This document shows, piece after piece, positions 9,105-17,653 of a stretch of 64,000 nucleotides of DNA. The stretch's first letter is position 1, and each line of letters begins with the position of its first letter. A program made the translations under genes and the position numbers. This DNA is from Rivularia sp. PCC 7116 (lineage in GTDB: Bacteria > Cyanobacteriota > Cyanobacteriia > Cyanobacteriales > Nostocaceae): positions 2,480,001-2,544,000 of the forward strand of contig NC_019678.1 of the NCBI RefSeq assembly GCF_000316665.1, given 5' to 3'. The notes under the pieces are model-generated. The model saw nothing but the letters and a program-made list of their open reading frames with translations. It did not search any database and had not been told where the DNA came from.

Positions 9105-10192
9105 ATCAGAACGCTATGAAACCAGAGTCGCAGCAAAACTTAGAAACACCACCCCAAGCTTTACTCGAACCCCTATTAGGTTTGAGAGAATATTATGCTC
9201 GTTTAGTACAAGAGTACGAGGTAAAGGTCACTACTGCTAGAATTCAGCTGGCTCATGTTGAAGCGCTGCTGTCTAATTCTTCCGCTTTAATCAACGGTAA
9301 AAGCTTCCCTGGTCTTGAGATACTTGATGTTACAGCAATTACGCAAACATCTCCCTATCTATCTAAAGAAGCATTGGAATCTCAGCTTAAAGGTAGTAGC
9401 ACTCAAGAAACCGATTCGGTTGAAAAAGGAGAAGATACGGAGTCTGAACCTGACACTGGGGACGAACCGGATGCAACAGCTTCGGATGATGAAGACACCC
9501 AGCCCGAAATTGAAGAAGATGAAACCACTCAAGCTTCTAAACTTGAAAAAGCTTCATCCTCTAAGAGCAAATATAATGCAAAAAATAGCTCCGAAATTCA
9601 GATGTTGCCCGAATTTCGCCATATTTCCCGAATAGAAGCTATAAAACAGCTTTTAGAAGAAAATAGAGCTAAAGTTTGTCACATCGATTTCGTAGTGCGA
9701 TCGCTCTATGGAGATTTAGAATCAACTGCATTTAAAGTCGTTAAAGGTAGAGTCCATTCTTCTCTCACTCACGGCAAAGAACAAATGTACTGGGAGTCTG
9801 TTCCCGACGAGCCTGGTTGTTATACCTTGGATTTAAGTTTGGTAGTACCACCCGGTAGCAAATCTAAATCGAAAAAACCTCGACCTAAAGCCAAGAAGCA
9901 GTTAGTTCCCCAGAGGACAAAAAAAATACCAATGCTTCCTCAGTATGAAGGTCAGTTTCTAATTGATGCTATTTCTTCATTTTTGGAAGAAAATTCGGGG
10001 AAAATCTATTCTGTGAGTGAAATAATCGAACAGATTTATGGAGCGCTTGATGACGAAGAGATTAGAGATATGAAGATTCGCAGCATGGTACTTGGGGAAC
10101 TTTCCCGAGGTTATCGTATCGGCAGATTTGCCAGAGTTCCAAATAAATTGGGTTATTACACGTGGGATTTGGATACGGTAGATGCTGCTTAA
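9101..10192 (+). CDS. Hypothetical protein with duplicated helical domain
   Basis: The 363-residue protein is read from a TTG at 9101 that overlaps the previous stop. An ATG at 9116 is the alternative. It has a short coiled-coil N-terminus (about 25-55), an acidic low-complexity linker (about 100-150) and then two related domains of about 80-90 residues. One begins '[20 protein letters not shown]' (about 168) and the other '[20 protein letters not shown]' (about 275). Both end with a G-x-Y-T-hydrophobic-D-L strand ([16 protein letters not shown]). The helix-helix-helix-strand pattern resembles winged-helix modules, but the assignment is inferred. A basic [11 protein letters not shown] linker separates the repeats. 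DNA binding is plausible but unproven. Confidence 0.72.
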   Translation: MNQNAMKPESQQNLETPPQALLEPLLGLREYYARLVQEYEVKVTTARIQLAHVEALLSNSSALINGKSFPGLEILDVTAITQTSPYLSKEALESQLKGSSTQETDSVEKGEDTESEPDTGDEPDATASDDEDTQPEIEEDETTQASKLEKASSSKSKYNAKNSSEIQMLPEFRHISRIEAIKQLLEENRAKVCHIDFVVRSLYGDLESTAFKVVKGRVHSSLTHGKEQMYWESVPDEPGCYTLDLSLVVPPGSKSKSKKPRPKAKKQLVPQRTKKIPMLPQYEGQFLIDAISSFLEENSGKIYSVSEIIEQIYGALDDEEIRDMKIRSMVLGELSRGYRIGRFARVPNKLGYYTWDLDTVDAA

Positions 10193-10229
10193 GTATCTTG
10201 ACCCATAGCTCAATGTGATATGCTTAACT

Positions 10230-10269
10230 CAACAATGCTCGTCCTATCAATGGTGACGGGCATTTGTTG
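10230..10269 (+). terminator. Hairpin downstream of the 9101 gene
   Basis: Arms CAACAATGC(t)CGTC and GACG(g)GCATTTGTTG pair across a short loop, starting 38 bp after the stop codon at 10192. There is no T-tract directly after it, so it may be an mRNA 3'-end hairpin rather than a strict intrinsic terminator. Confidence 0.5.
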
Positions 10270-10452
10270 AATAGGAGATTGTGTATAGTGCATAGCGTGA
10301 GGAAAATTAAGCAACTAGAGATGCCCAAAAAGAATTGAGAGCGAGAGTTATGAATTGTAAATAAATAGGATAAATGGGGCTATCTAATATCTATAATCGT
10401 ATGTCTGCATATCGATATTTACGATATATGATATTCTTTCAATTCCCGCGCC

Positions 10453-10605
10453 CTATGCCTCATGCCCGATTAACTTGTAGCATTCCCGAGCAATCTGCCA
10501 ATATTCTTGGGTGTGTATGACTAATACCTGTAATGCTAAGTCAGATGTAGAAATATCTTCGTCTTCATGTACCGGAGCAAGCTTTGCCCTCCGGTGCGAT
10601 CGCAT
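10453..10605 (-). pseudogene. Possible 3' remnant of an unknown gene
   Basis: A 50-codon minus-strand frame has protein-like content near its end (ALQVLVIHTQEYWQIAREC, then YKLIG). It has no ribosome-binding site, and an in-frame stop lies just before its only ATG. Its first codons lie in a palindromic 'ccggag..ctccgg' repeat and its last codons lie in 'catgcc' repeat DNA. The likely reading is the surviving tail of a longer gene, invaded by repeats. The parent family was not recognised. Confidence 0.3.
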
Positions 10606-10617
10606 CTTTTACTATTA

Positions 10618-10757
10618 GAACTTACGCACTCGTAACGGAAAATAGAGCTTTGCGATGATCCGCACCTTCGGTGAATACTATCTCCCTCCGGGAGACGCTC
10701 CGCTAACGCACAGCGAATAATGACGTAGACACCTAGTCCGTGCGTAAATCCTGACTA
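10618..10757. repeat. MITE-like repeat with GCGTAAGT-type termini
   Basis: Roughly 140 bp are bounded by inverted termini (ACTTACGCAC on the left, GTGCGTAAAT on the right). Inside are several small hairpins ('ctccctccgggag', 'gcgaataatgacg'). No transposase is present. Elements with these ends are common in intergenic DNA of filamentous cyanobacteria, as I recall. Confidence 0.55.
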
Positions 10758-10992
10758 TAAGGATAATTCCTTGCCTAATAATACAATTGAGACAAATAAA
10801 TTCAGAGGAATGACAAAAAGTTAATACTATATAATACTCGTCTATGCACCGTATTATAGTTATAAATAGTTGTAAATTTGAAATTTATTTAAAAAGAATT
10901 TCATTATTCAAATTTATATATAAAAAGTATTATATGAGACAATTAGCAATTATTGCTTAAGATTTATGGTGTTGCTGATTGAAAATATGAAT

Positions 10993-11064
10993 AGCCCCCC
11001 AACCCCCAATTTTAGGGGAGAAATGTATTTTAAAGTTCCCCAATTTTGGGGGATTTAGGGGGCT
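10993..11064. repeat. Long palindromic repeat (AGCCCCC family)
   Basis: A 72-bp near-palindrome has left arm 'agccccccaacccccaattt' and a right arm that is its near-complement, meeting in an A+T-rich centre. Related but not identical palindromes occur at 46257-46323 and inside the gene at 34256. It is interpreted as a non-autonomous intergenic repeat. The 70-residue reading frame spanning it is not a gene. Confidence 0.75.
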
Positions 11065-11274
11065 AGTAAATATGAGAAAGATAAACTCATACTTCAATTC
11101 AGCAATGCCAGATTTATTGACTTTAAAGAAGAAAGTAGTATCAAAAGTAGAAATGATTTTGAAAAGCAATTATTACCTTTGATATTAATTTTGTATATGG
11201 GAATACTTGATTTGTGTTAGAGTCTAGCGGTATCGGATTCGGCTAATTGCTTTCTATTAGCTAGAAATAGGCTG

Positions 11275-11314
11275 TATAAAAAAGAAAAAAGAGATATTGC
11301 ATTGCAACATCTCT
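11275..11314 (-). terminator. Intrinsic terminator of transaldolase gene
   Basis: Read on the minus strand, a 12-bp stem (AGAGATGTTGCA pairing with its near-complement) is followed at once by TTTTTTCTTTTTT. It starts about 23 bp after the tal stop codon. This is a textbook Rho-independent terminator that closes the catabolic island on its left. Confidence 0.85.
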
Positions 11315-11336
11315 AAATTCAGTTAACTAATTTGCA

Positions 11337-12338
11337 TTAAGCAACTTTAGCTTCCCCATCAAGGTTGGCTAATCTTTCAGCTAATAATTGCTCTAGATTT
11401 TCCAAAGCTTTAGAAAATCCTTTGATTCCTTCGTCTAATTTATCAGAAGCCATTTTGTCTTCTGCGTGCATTTTCTCGAAGGTAGCTTTGTCCATAGAGA
11501 TTTTTTCAATGTTCATTGCTGAAGCTTTTTTAGCGTCAAGTTTGCGGGGTAACTCACTGCTATTGCTTTGTAATTCAGCTAAGAACTTAGGAGCAATGGT
11601 TAATAAGTCACAACCGGCAAGTTCGGTTATTTCGCCTAAATTGCGGAAGCTAGCTCCCATAACTTCTGTTTTGTAGCCAAACTTTTTGTAGTAGTTATAA
11701 ATCTTAGTAACAGATAGAACACCTGGATCTTCTGGAGCAGGGTAGCTATCTTTTCCGGTGTCTTTCTTGTACCAGTCAAGAATACGTCCAACAAAGGGAG
11801 AAATCAAAGTTACATCAGATTCCGCACAAGCAATAGCTTGATGGATGCCGAACAATAATGTTAGGTTGCAGTGGATACCTTCTTTCTCAAGAACTTCGGC
11901 AGCCTTAATACCTTCCCAAGTGGAAGCGATTTTGATTAAAACACGTTCGCGGGAAACACCTTTCTCTTCGTATTGTTTAATAATTTCCCGTGCAACGTTA
12001 ATAGTGGTTTCGGTGTCGTAAGAAAGTCTGGCATCAACTTCTGTAGAAACTCTGCCGGGGATGATTTGAAGAATTTTTAAACCAAAAGCCACGGCTAAAC
12101 GTTCAAAAGCCAATTTCACAACATCTGCTTCTTTTGCACCAGCACCAGCATCTTTCTGAGCTTGAGCTAAGGTATCATCAACAATTCCTTGATATTCTGG
12201 CATTTGAGCTGCTGCGGTAATCAAAGAAGGATTAGTGGTAGCATCTTGGGGCTTGAACTTTTCAATCTGTTGGATATCACCAGTATCGGCTACCACAACA
12301 GTCATTGAGCGTAATTGTTCTAATAAATCTTTGGACAT
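11337..12338 (-). CDS. tal: Transaldolase
   Basis: The 333-residue protein matches the TalB-type transaldolase family. The N-terminal block '[20 protein letters not shown]' positions the conserved Asp and TTNPSL. The Schiff-base lysine lies in [28 protein letters not shown] and [13 protein letters not shown] follow. It exchanges three-carbon units between sedoheptulose-7-P/GAP and erythrose-4-P/fructose-6-P in the cytosol, linking the pentose phosphate pathway with glycolysis. The Glu/Lys-rich C-terminal 30 residues extend slightly beyond typical bacterial TalB. It is the last gene of a minus-strand run of sugar catabolism genes, but 400 bp of repeat DNA separate it from the next, so it probably has its own promoter. 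Confidence 0.95.
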   Translation of the reverse strand: MSKDLLEQLRSMTVVVADTGDIQQIEKFKPQDATTNPSLITAAAQMPEYQGIVDDTLAQAQKDAGAGAKEADVVKLAFERLAVAFGLKILQIIPGRVSTEVDARLSYDTETTINVAREIIKQYEEKGVSRERVLIKIASTWEGIKAAEVLEKEGIHCNLTLLFGIHQAIACAESDVTLISPFVGRILDWYKKDTGKDSYPAPEDPGVLSVTKIYNYYKKFGYKTEVMGASFRNLGEITELAGCDLLTIAPKFLAELQSNSSELPRKLDAKKASAMNIEKISMDKATFEKMHAEDKMASDKLDEGIKGFSKALENLEQLLAERLANLDGEAKVA

Positions 12339-12428
12339 AACTTACTCCGTTTAATTTTATCGATGTGTCGAGGATTGACGCTTTTTTGTTTAATACTGCT
12401 ACTACTAACAAAATTTAGTAATCGGTGA

Positions 12429-12481
12429 AGCAGCGCAGTCTTGGGGGTTTCCCCCATGAGCGACTGCTGAACCCGGAGGGT
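12429..12481. repeat. Palindromic repeat in the tal upstream region
   Basis: The core hairpin is GCAGTC..GGGGG-TTT-CCCCC..GACTGC (12435-12467), flanked by 'gcagc' and 'cccggaggg'. It is a dispersed REP-like element in style and lies about 90 bp upstream of the tal start. The rest of the gap to 12745 is G-rich heptamer repeat (12640-12740). Confidence 0.7.
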
Positions 12482-12745
12482 AATTGATACATTTTTCTAA
12501 TGCATAATTCCTAACTACCGATTAAAGATTCCTTTTTATGCAGCAAATCCTATTCTATTTATCAATTCACGATATTGGCTGTCGGATTGTATGCACTTTG
12601 ATTAAATTGTTATTAAGAATTCATACCGTTTTGGGGGATTGGGCATGGGAAGATGAGGAGATAGGGAGATGGAAGAGAGGGGGAAGAGGGGGAAGAGGGG
12701 GGAGTAAAAATTCTTAACCTTTAACCTCTAACCTTTGACCTGTAA

Positions 12746-13225
12746 TTACTTTAATATCAACTTATTGGAGACGTTACCAGATTCATCTAAATCGTATACT
12801 ATCGGTTGTCCGGTTGCTAATTCTAGATTAGCAACCTCTTTGGGTTTAAGTTTATCTAATTCCATTATAATCGATCGCAAAGAGTTGCCGTGAGCAGCTA
12901 CTAGAGTGCTATCGTCTTTCTTAAGGTGAGTTAAGATACGTTCTTTGAAAAATGGTACAGTTCGATTCATTGTTATATTCAAGAGTTTTACCGTTAGGGG
13001 GACGTACTGAAAACAAACGCCGCCATTTTATGAACTAATTCTTTACCTAATTTTTCGGCTGTTTCGGCTTTATTCAATCTTTGTAAATCGCCATAGTAGC
13101 GTCTGAGCCGTTAAAGCCGCTTCCAATCTTCCCCTTTTGTTTAGAGGAACACCAACCCAACCGCTAAAACGATTAGCAGCATTCCAAGTACTTTGTTCGT
13201 GACGAATTAATATAAGTTTGGTCAT
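12746..13225 (-). pseudogene. gpmA: Disrupted phosphoglycerate mutase (2,3-BPG-dependent)
   Basis: The N-terminal part starts at ATG 13225 with [15 protein letters not shown] and continues through [19 protein letters not shown]. The frame then jumps past a large missing segment to [20 protein letters not shown], then in other frames to WRRLFSVRPPNGKTLEYN, and finally to MNRTVPFFKERILTHL..VAAHGNSLRS. About 50 codons are missing in the middle, and at least three frame changes separate the recognisable blocks. The catalytic RHG motif reads RHE. The gene is therefore dead. A functional mutase would have converted 3-phosphoglycerate to 2-phosphoglycerate. Its place between tal and pyk shows that it once belonged to the glycolytic island. 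Confidence 0.88.
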
Positions 13226-13366
13226 AATACTTGGGCATTGGGAATAGGGTATTGGGCATGGAGAAATGATAATTTTTCTCACATAGAAAGCAATATGCCT
13301 TCAGTAAAGATTACAGATACTTTTATAACTCTAAATTCATAATTTCTAAATCTTAACTTCTTTCCC

Positions 13367-13400
13367 AATGCCCCATGCCCCATGCCCTATGCCCATTACC
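13367..13400. repeat. GCCCCAT/GCCCTAT heptamer repeat
   Basis: Five 7-bp units lie immediately past the pyk stop codon, the same repeat class as 4084-4117. Confidence 0.85.
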
Positions 13401-13402
13401 AA

Positions 13403-14833
13403 TCAGGCCGAAATAGCTTGTCCAATAGTATGTACCTTGATTAAACTAGTGCTTCCTGGCTTACCTACGGGTATACCGGATGTAATTACTACCTTATCCC
13501 CTTGTTGAGCAATTCTCATTTTTACAGTTGTCTCGATGAGATTAATTAACATTTGCTCTGTCTCAGAAGCCTGCTGGATAATTAAGGGTTCAACTCCCCA
13601 GGAAAGGGCTAATTGACGATAGGAAATTTCTGCGGGTGTAAGAGCTATTATTCTAGTGGTGGGACGATATTTAGAAACCAATCTTGCCGTATCTCCCGAT
13701 GAAGTATGACATAAAATAGCCTTTGCCCCTACTTCATAAGCCATACGACATACAGCTTCGGCGACAGATTCTGTAACGCTAAGACTACCAGCTTGGTAAG
13801 CATATGATTTTAAAGTGCCGTCGGGTAATGACTTTTCAGTTTCTACGGCTATTTTGCCCATCATCTCAACAGCTGCAATCGGATATTTACCAACTGCTGT
13901 TTCTCCGGAAAGCATAATAGCATCAGTACCATCAACTATAGAGTTGGCAACATCGGTAACTTCTGCTCTCGTGGGGTCGGAAGCATTTATCATTGATTCC
14001 AACATCTGTGTAGCAGTGATAACAGGTTTTCCAGCGCGGTTACAACGATGAATGATGTCTTTTTGAATTAACGGAACTTGTTCTAAGGGAACCTCAACAC
14101 CCAAGTCACCACGGGCTACCATAATTCCGTCAACGACTTCTAAAATATCATCAAAGTTTTCAACAGCTTCCCGTCTTTCTATTTTGGCAATAATACGAAT
14201 TTTTTTATCTGCGGCTTCAATCATTCGTCGGGCTGGCTCTAAATCAGCAGGAGAACGAACAAAGGAAACTGCAACTAAATCTAAATCATTTTGAATGCCG
14301 AAGCGTAAGTCTAATAAATCTTTTTCGGTGATCGAACTAACCGGGAGATGAGTTTGAGGTAGATTTACTCCTTTACGAGAAGAAATTTTGCCGCCAATTT
14401 TGACAAGGGCGCGAATTTTATCCGCATCTCTATCAATAACAGTCAACTTAATCCGCCCATCATTAATCGCAATCGGTTCGCCAACTCTAACCATTGCAAA
14501 TAAAGTTGGTATAGGTAAAGGCAACTCATCAATATTGTTGCCTTTTTCTTGTTCGACAAAAGTAACTTCTTCTCCCTCTTCCACTATTAAACCTGCATCC
14601 GGAAGCATACCCAAACGGATTTTTGGTCCGCATAAATCCTGCATCAAAGCTACAGGTTTTTCCGGAGGAGTAGGTATACTTCTGAGAATTTCAATGGTTT
14701 TACCGTGGAATTGATAATCCCCGTGAGAAAAATTTAGCCGAGCTACATTCATCCCCGCATCTACTAAAGCTTTTAGACTTTCGGGTGTTGATGTAGCGGG
14801 ACCTACAGTGCAGATGATTTTGGTTTTACGCAT
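13403..14833 (-). CDS. pyk: Pyruvate kinase
   Basis: The protein has 476 residues from ATG 14833 (MRKTKIICTVGPAT). The longer frame to 14866 only adds residues encoded by 'gggcat' tandem repeats and is rejected. Visible family signatures are NFSHG, the metal and substrate region IIAKIERREAVENFDDI, MVARGDLGVEVP, TATQMLESM and EVTDVANSIVDGTDA. A C-terminal allosteric domain is present. It converts PEP and ADP to pyruvate and ATP. It lies on the same strand as gap1 (148-bp gap filled with tandem repeats), forming the lower-glycolysis part of the island. Confidence 0.96.
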   Translation of the reverse strand: MRKTKIICTVGPATSTPESLKALVDAGMNVARLNFSHGDYQFHGKTIEILRSIPTPPEKPVALMQDLCGPKIRLGMLPDAGLIVEEGEEVTFVEQEKGNNIDELPLPIPTLFAMVRVGEPIAINDGRIKLTVIDRDADKIRALVKIGGKISSRKGVNLPQTHLPVSSITEKDLLDLRFGIQNDLDLVAVSFVRSPADLEPARRMIEAADKKIRIIAKIERREAVENFDDILEVVDGIMVARGDLGVEVPLEQVPLIQKDIIHRCNRAGKPVITATQMLESMINASDPTRAEVTDVANSIVDGTDAIMLSGETAVGKYPIAAVEMMGKIAVETEKSLPDGTLKSYAYQAGSLSVTESVAEAVCRMAYEVGAKAILCHTSSGDTARLVSKYRPTTRIIALTPAEISYRQLALSWGVEPLIIQQASETEQMLINLIETTVKMRIAQQGDKVVITSGIPVGKPGSTSLIKVHTIGQAISA

Positions 14834-14838
14834 GGATT

Positions 14839-14980
14839 TGGGAATTGGGCATGGGGCATAGGGCATAGGGTATGGAGAGATAAGGAAAAGTGTGGAGAAA
14901 TAAATATTTATAACTCCTCACTCCTAACTCCTCACTCCTAACTCTTAACCTTTAACCTTTGACCTATGACCTTTAACCTT
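14839..14980. repeat. Tandem heptamers between gap1 and pyk
   Basis: GGGCATA/GGGTATG units lie at 14839-14876. ACTCCTA-type and then AACCTTT-type units lie at about 14911-14980. The repeats reach within three bases of the gap1 stop and within about six bases of the pyk start, so they replace any spacer and leave no visible pyk ribosome-binding site. Confidence 0.85.
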
Positions 14981-14981
14981 T

Positions 14982-16055
<1,074 letters not shown>

Positions 16056-16310
16056 CTAGTTACCAGTGACAAGTGACCAGCTAAGCTTTAACTCAGTCAC
16101 AATATTGATGATTTTGAATTAGGTTTTAACAGTTAGTAATTAGTAAACAGCAAACAGTTCTAAATAAACAGTAAATAGCAAACAATTAGTTAAAAAATGC
16201 TGGTAATTTATAACTAATGAAATAGACGATAATTAAATAATTATTAAATAAATATTACTATTTGAAATGTTGTAGTAGTTAGTGATGTGGTGAGGAAAGG
16301 GAGAGGGTGA

Positions 16311-16425
16311 AAATCTTGTTCCAAGGCTCTGCCTGGGAATGCCGTTGAAGGAGGCTCTGCCTCCAGTGAAGATAAAAGGCAGAGCCTTAAGCAATATATT
16401 CCCAGTCTCCGGCTGGGAATCAGTG
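16311..16425. repeat. Complex inverted repeat (GGCTCTGCC family)
   Basis: Nested complementary arms GGCTCTGCC/GGCAGAGCC and CCCAG..CTGGG make a composite hairpin of about 115 bp. A short relative ('cagcctccaggctgggaacg') lies at 62409-62435. A 61-residue frame across it is not a gene. The remaining intergenic DNA from 16032 to 16310 is A+T-rich and holds the gap1 promoter. Confidence 0.7.
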
Positions 16426-16459
16426 ACACCCTACAATCAAATTTAATAATTGATAACTG

Positions 16460-17452
16460 TTAACTGTTAACTGTATTGTCGCATTTACCATTTTTTTCAA
16501 AGTCACTAATATTATTAATGGTTGTTTGAGCAATATTTTCTAGAGCGTTTTTGGTAAAAAAGGCTTGATGGGCTGTAATTACTACGTTGGGGAATGTTAA
16601 TAAGCGCTGAAATATATCGTCTTGGATAACTTCTTGTGATAAATCTTCAAAAAATAAATTGCCTTCTTGCTCGTATACGTCTAAACCTACATAGCCTAAT
16701 TTTTGTGATTTTAAAGCGTCTATTACTGCTTTTGTGTCAATCAATCCACCACGGCTAGTATTTATTAGCATTGCTCCCGATTTAAATTGCTCTAAAGTTT
16801 CAGCGTTAATCATATGATAGGAGTCGGGAGTCAAAGGACAGTGCAAAGAAACGATATCTGATGTCGCAAGTAATTTTGATAATTCTACGTATTGAACCCC
16901 CATCTCTAAACATTCTGGATTTTGGTAAATATCGTATGCGAGTACATTACAGCCAAATCCTTTCATGATTCGGGCAAAACACATGCCGATTTTTCCAGTA
17001 CCAATTATTCCGACGGTGGAATGATGCAAATCAAACCCTAATAAACCATTCAGAGAAAAATTTGATTCCCGAACTCGATTATGAGCGCGATGATACTTAC
17101 GATTTAAAGTTAAAATTAATCCTGCCGCATGTTCGGCGACAGCATAAGGAGAATAAGCCGGAACTCTTACTACGGTGATTCCTAAGTCAGTGGCAGCCTT
17201 AATATCTACATTATTAAAACCCGCAGAACGCAAAGCAATCAGCTTGGTTCCTTGCTCGGCGATCGCACTTATTGTATGGCGATCAATTTGGTCGTTGATA
17301 AAAGCGCAAACTGCGGGAAAGCCTGCGGCTAGTGCAGTAGTTTCACTACTTAATTTTGGTTCAAAAAATACAAGCTCATGACCATAATCGGAATTCGCTT
17401 CTGAAAGAAAGCTGCGGTCATATTTTTTGCTGCTAAATACTGCTACTTTCAT
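16460..17452 (-). CDS. ldhA: D-lactate dehydrogenase (2-hydroxyacid dehydrogenase family)
   Basis: The 330-residue protein has the LdhA layout. A substrate-domain start MKVAVFSSKKYD is followed by RSAGFNNVDIKAA and the NAD-binding VGIIGTGKIG. The catalytic Arg is in NTSRGGLID, the Glu in DVYEQEG and the His in ITAHQAF. These match fermentative D-lactate dehydrogenases that reduce pyruvate to D-lactate with NADH, although related 2-oxoacids cannot be excluded. Its place between gap1/pyk and glgP supports a fermentative role. ATG 17452 directly precedes the first strand. Confidence 0.9.
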   Translation of the reverse strand: MKVAVFSSKKYDRSFLSEANSDYGHELVFFEPKLSSETTALAAGFPAVCAFINDQIDRHTISAIAEQGTKLIALRSAGFNNVDIKAATDLGITVVRVPAYSPYAVAEHAAGLILTLNRKYHRAHNRVRESNFSLNGLLGFDLHHSTVGIIGTGKIGMCFARIMKGFGCNVLAYDIYQNPECLEMGVQYVELSKLLATSDIVSLHCPLTPDSYHMINAETLEQFKSGAMLINTSRGGLIDTKAVIDALKSQKLGYVGLDVYEQEGNLFFEDLSQEVIQDDIFQRLLTFPNVVITAHQAFFTKNALENIAQTTINNISDFEKNGKCDNTVNS

Positions 17453-17510
17453 GACAAGAGGTTAAAGGTAAAAGGGAACAGCACAGAAGGGGAAGAGAGG
17501 GGGTAGAGGA

Positions 17511-17549
17511 GCCAGTGCTGCATCAGGTTCCCTGGATGTGCAACTGGCG
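17511..17549. repeat. REP-like hairpin (CCAGT..ACTGG)
   Basis: Outer arms CCAGT/ACTGG and inner arms CATC/GATG form a hairpin with a CCCTGG-containing loop. It lies between glgP and ldhA and is bordered by G-rich and GCCCTAT heptamers (about 17607-17640). Confidence 0.65.
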
Positions 17550-17653
17550 TGGGGCAGAGGGGGAAGAAGGAAAAATAAATATTATTCCTACCCTATTACT
17601 TATTAGCAATGCCCTATGCCCTATGCCCTATGCCCCATACCCTAATTAAAGAA

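Noticed and set aside
10957-11169. 70-residue minus-strand frame
   Set aside because: It lies across the palindromic repeat at 10993-11064; the proline/glycine tract comes from the repeat.
14834-14866. N-terminal extension of pyruvate kinase
   Set aside because: It is encoded entirely by GGGCAT-type tandem repeats. MRKTKI is the normal family start.
16244-16429. 61-residue minus-strand frame
   Set aside because: It coincides with the composite inverted repeat at 16311-16425.
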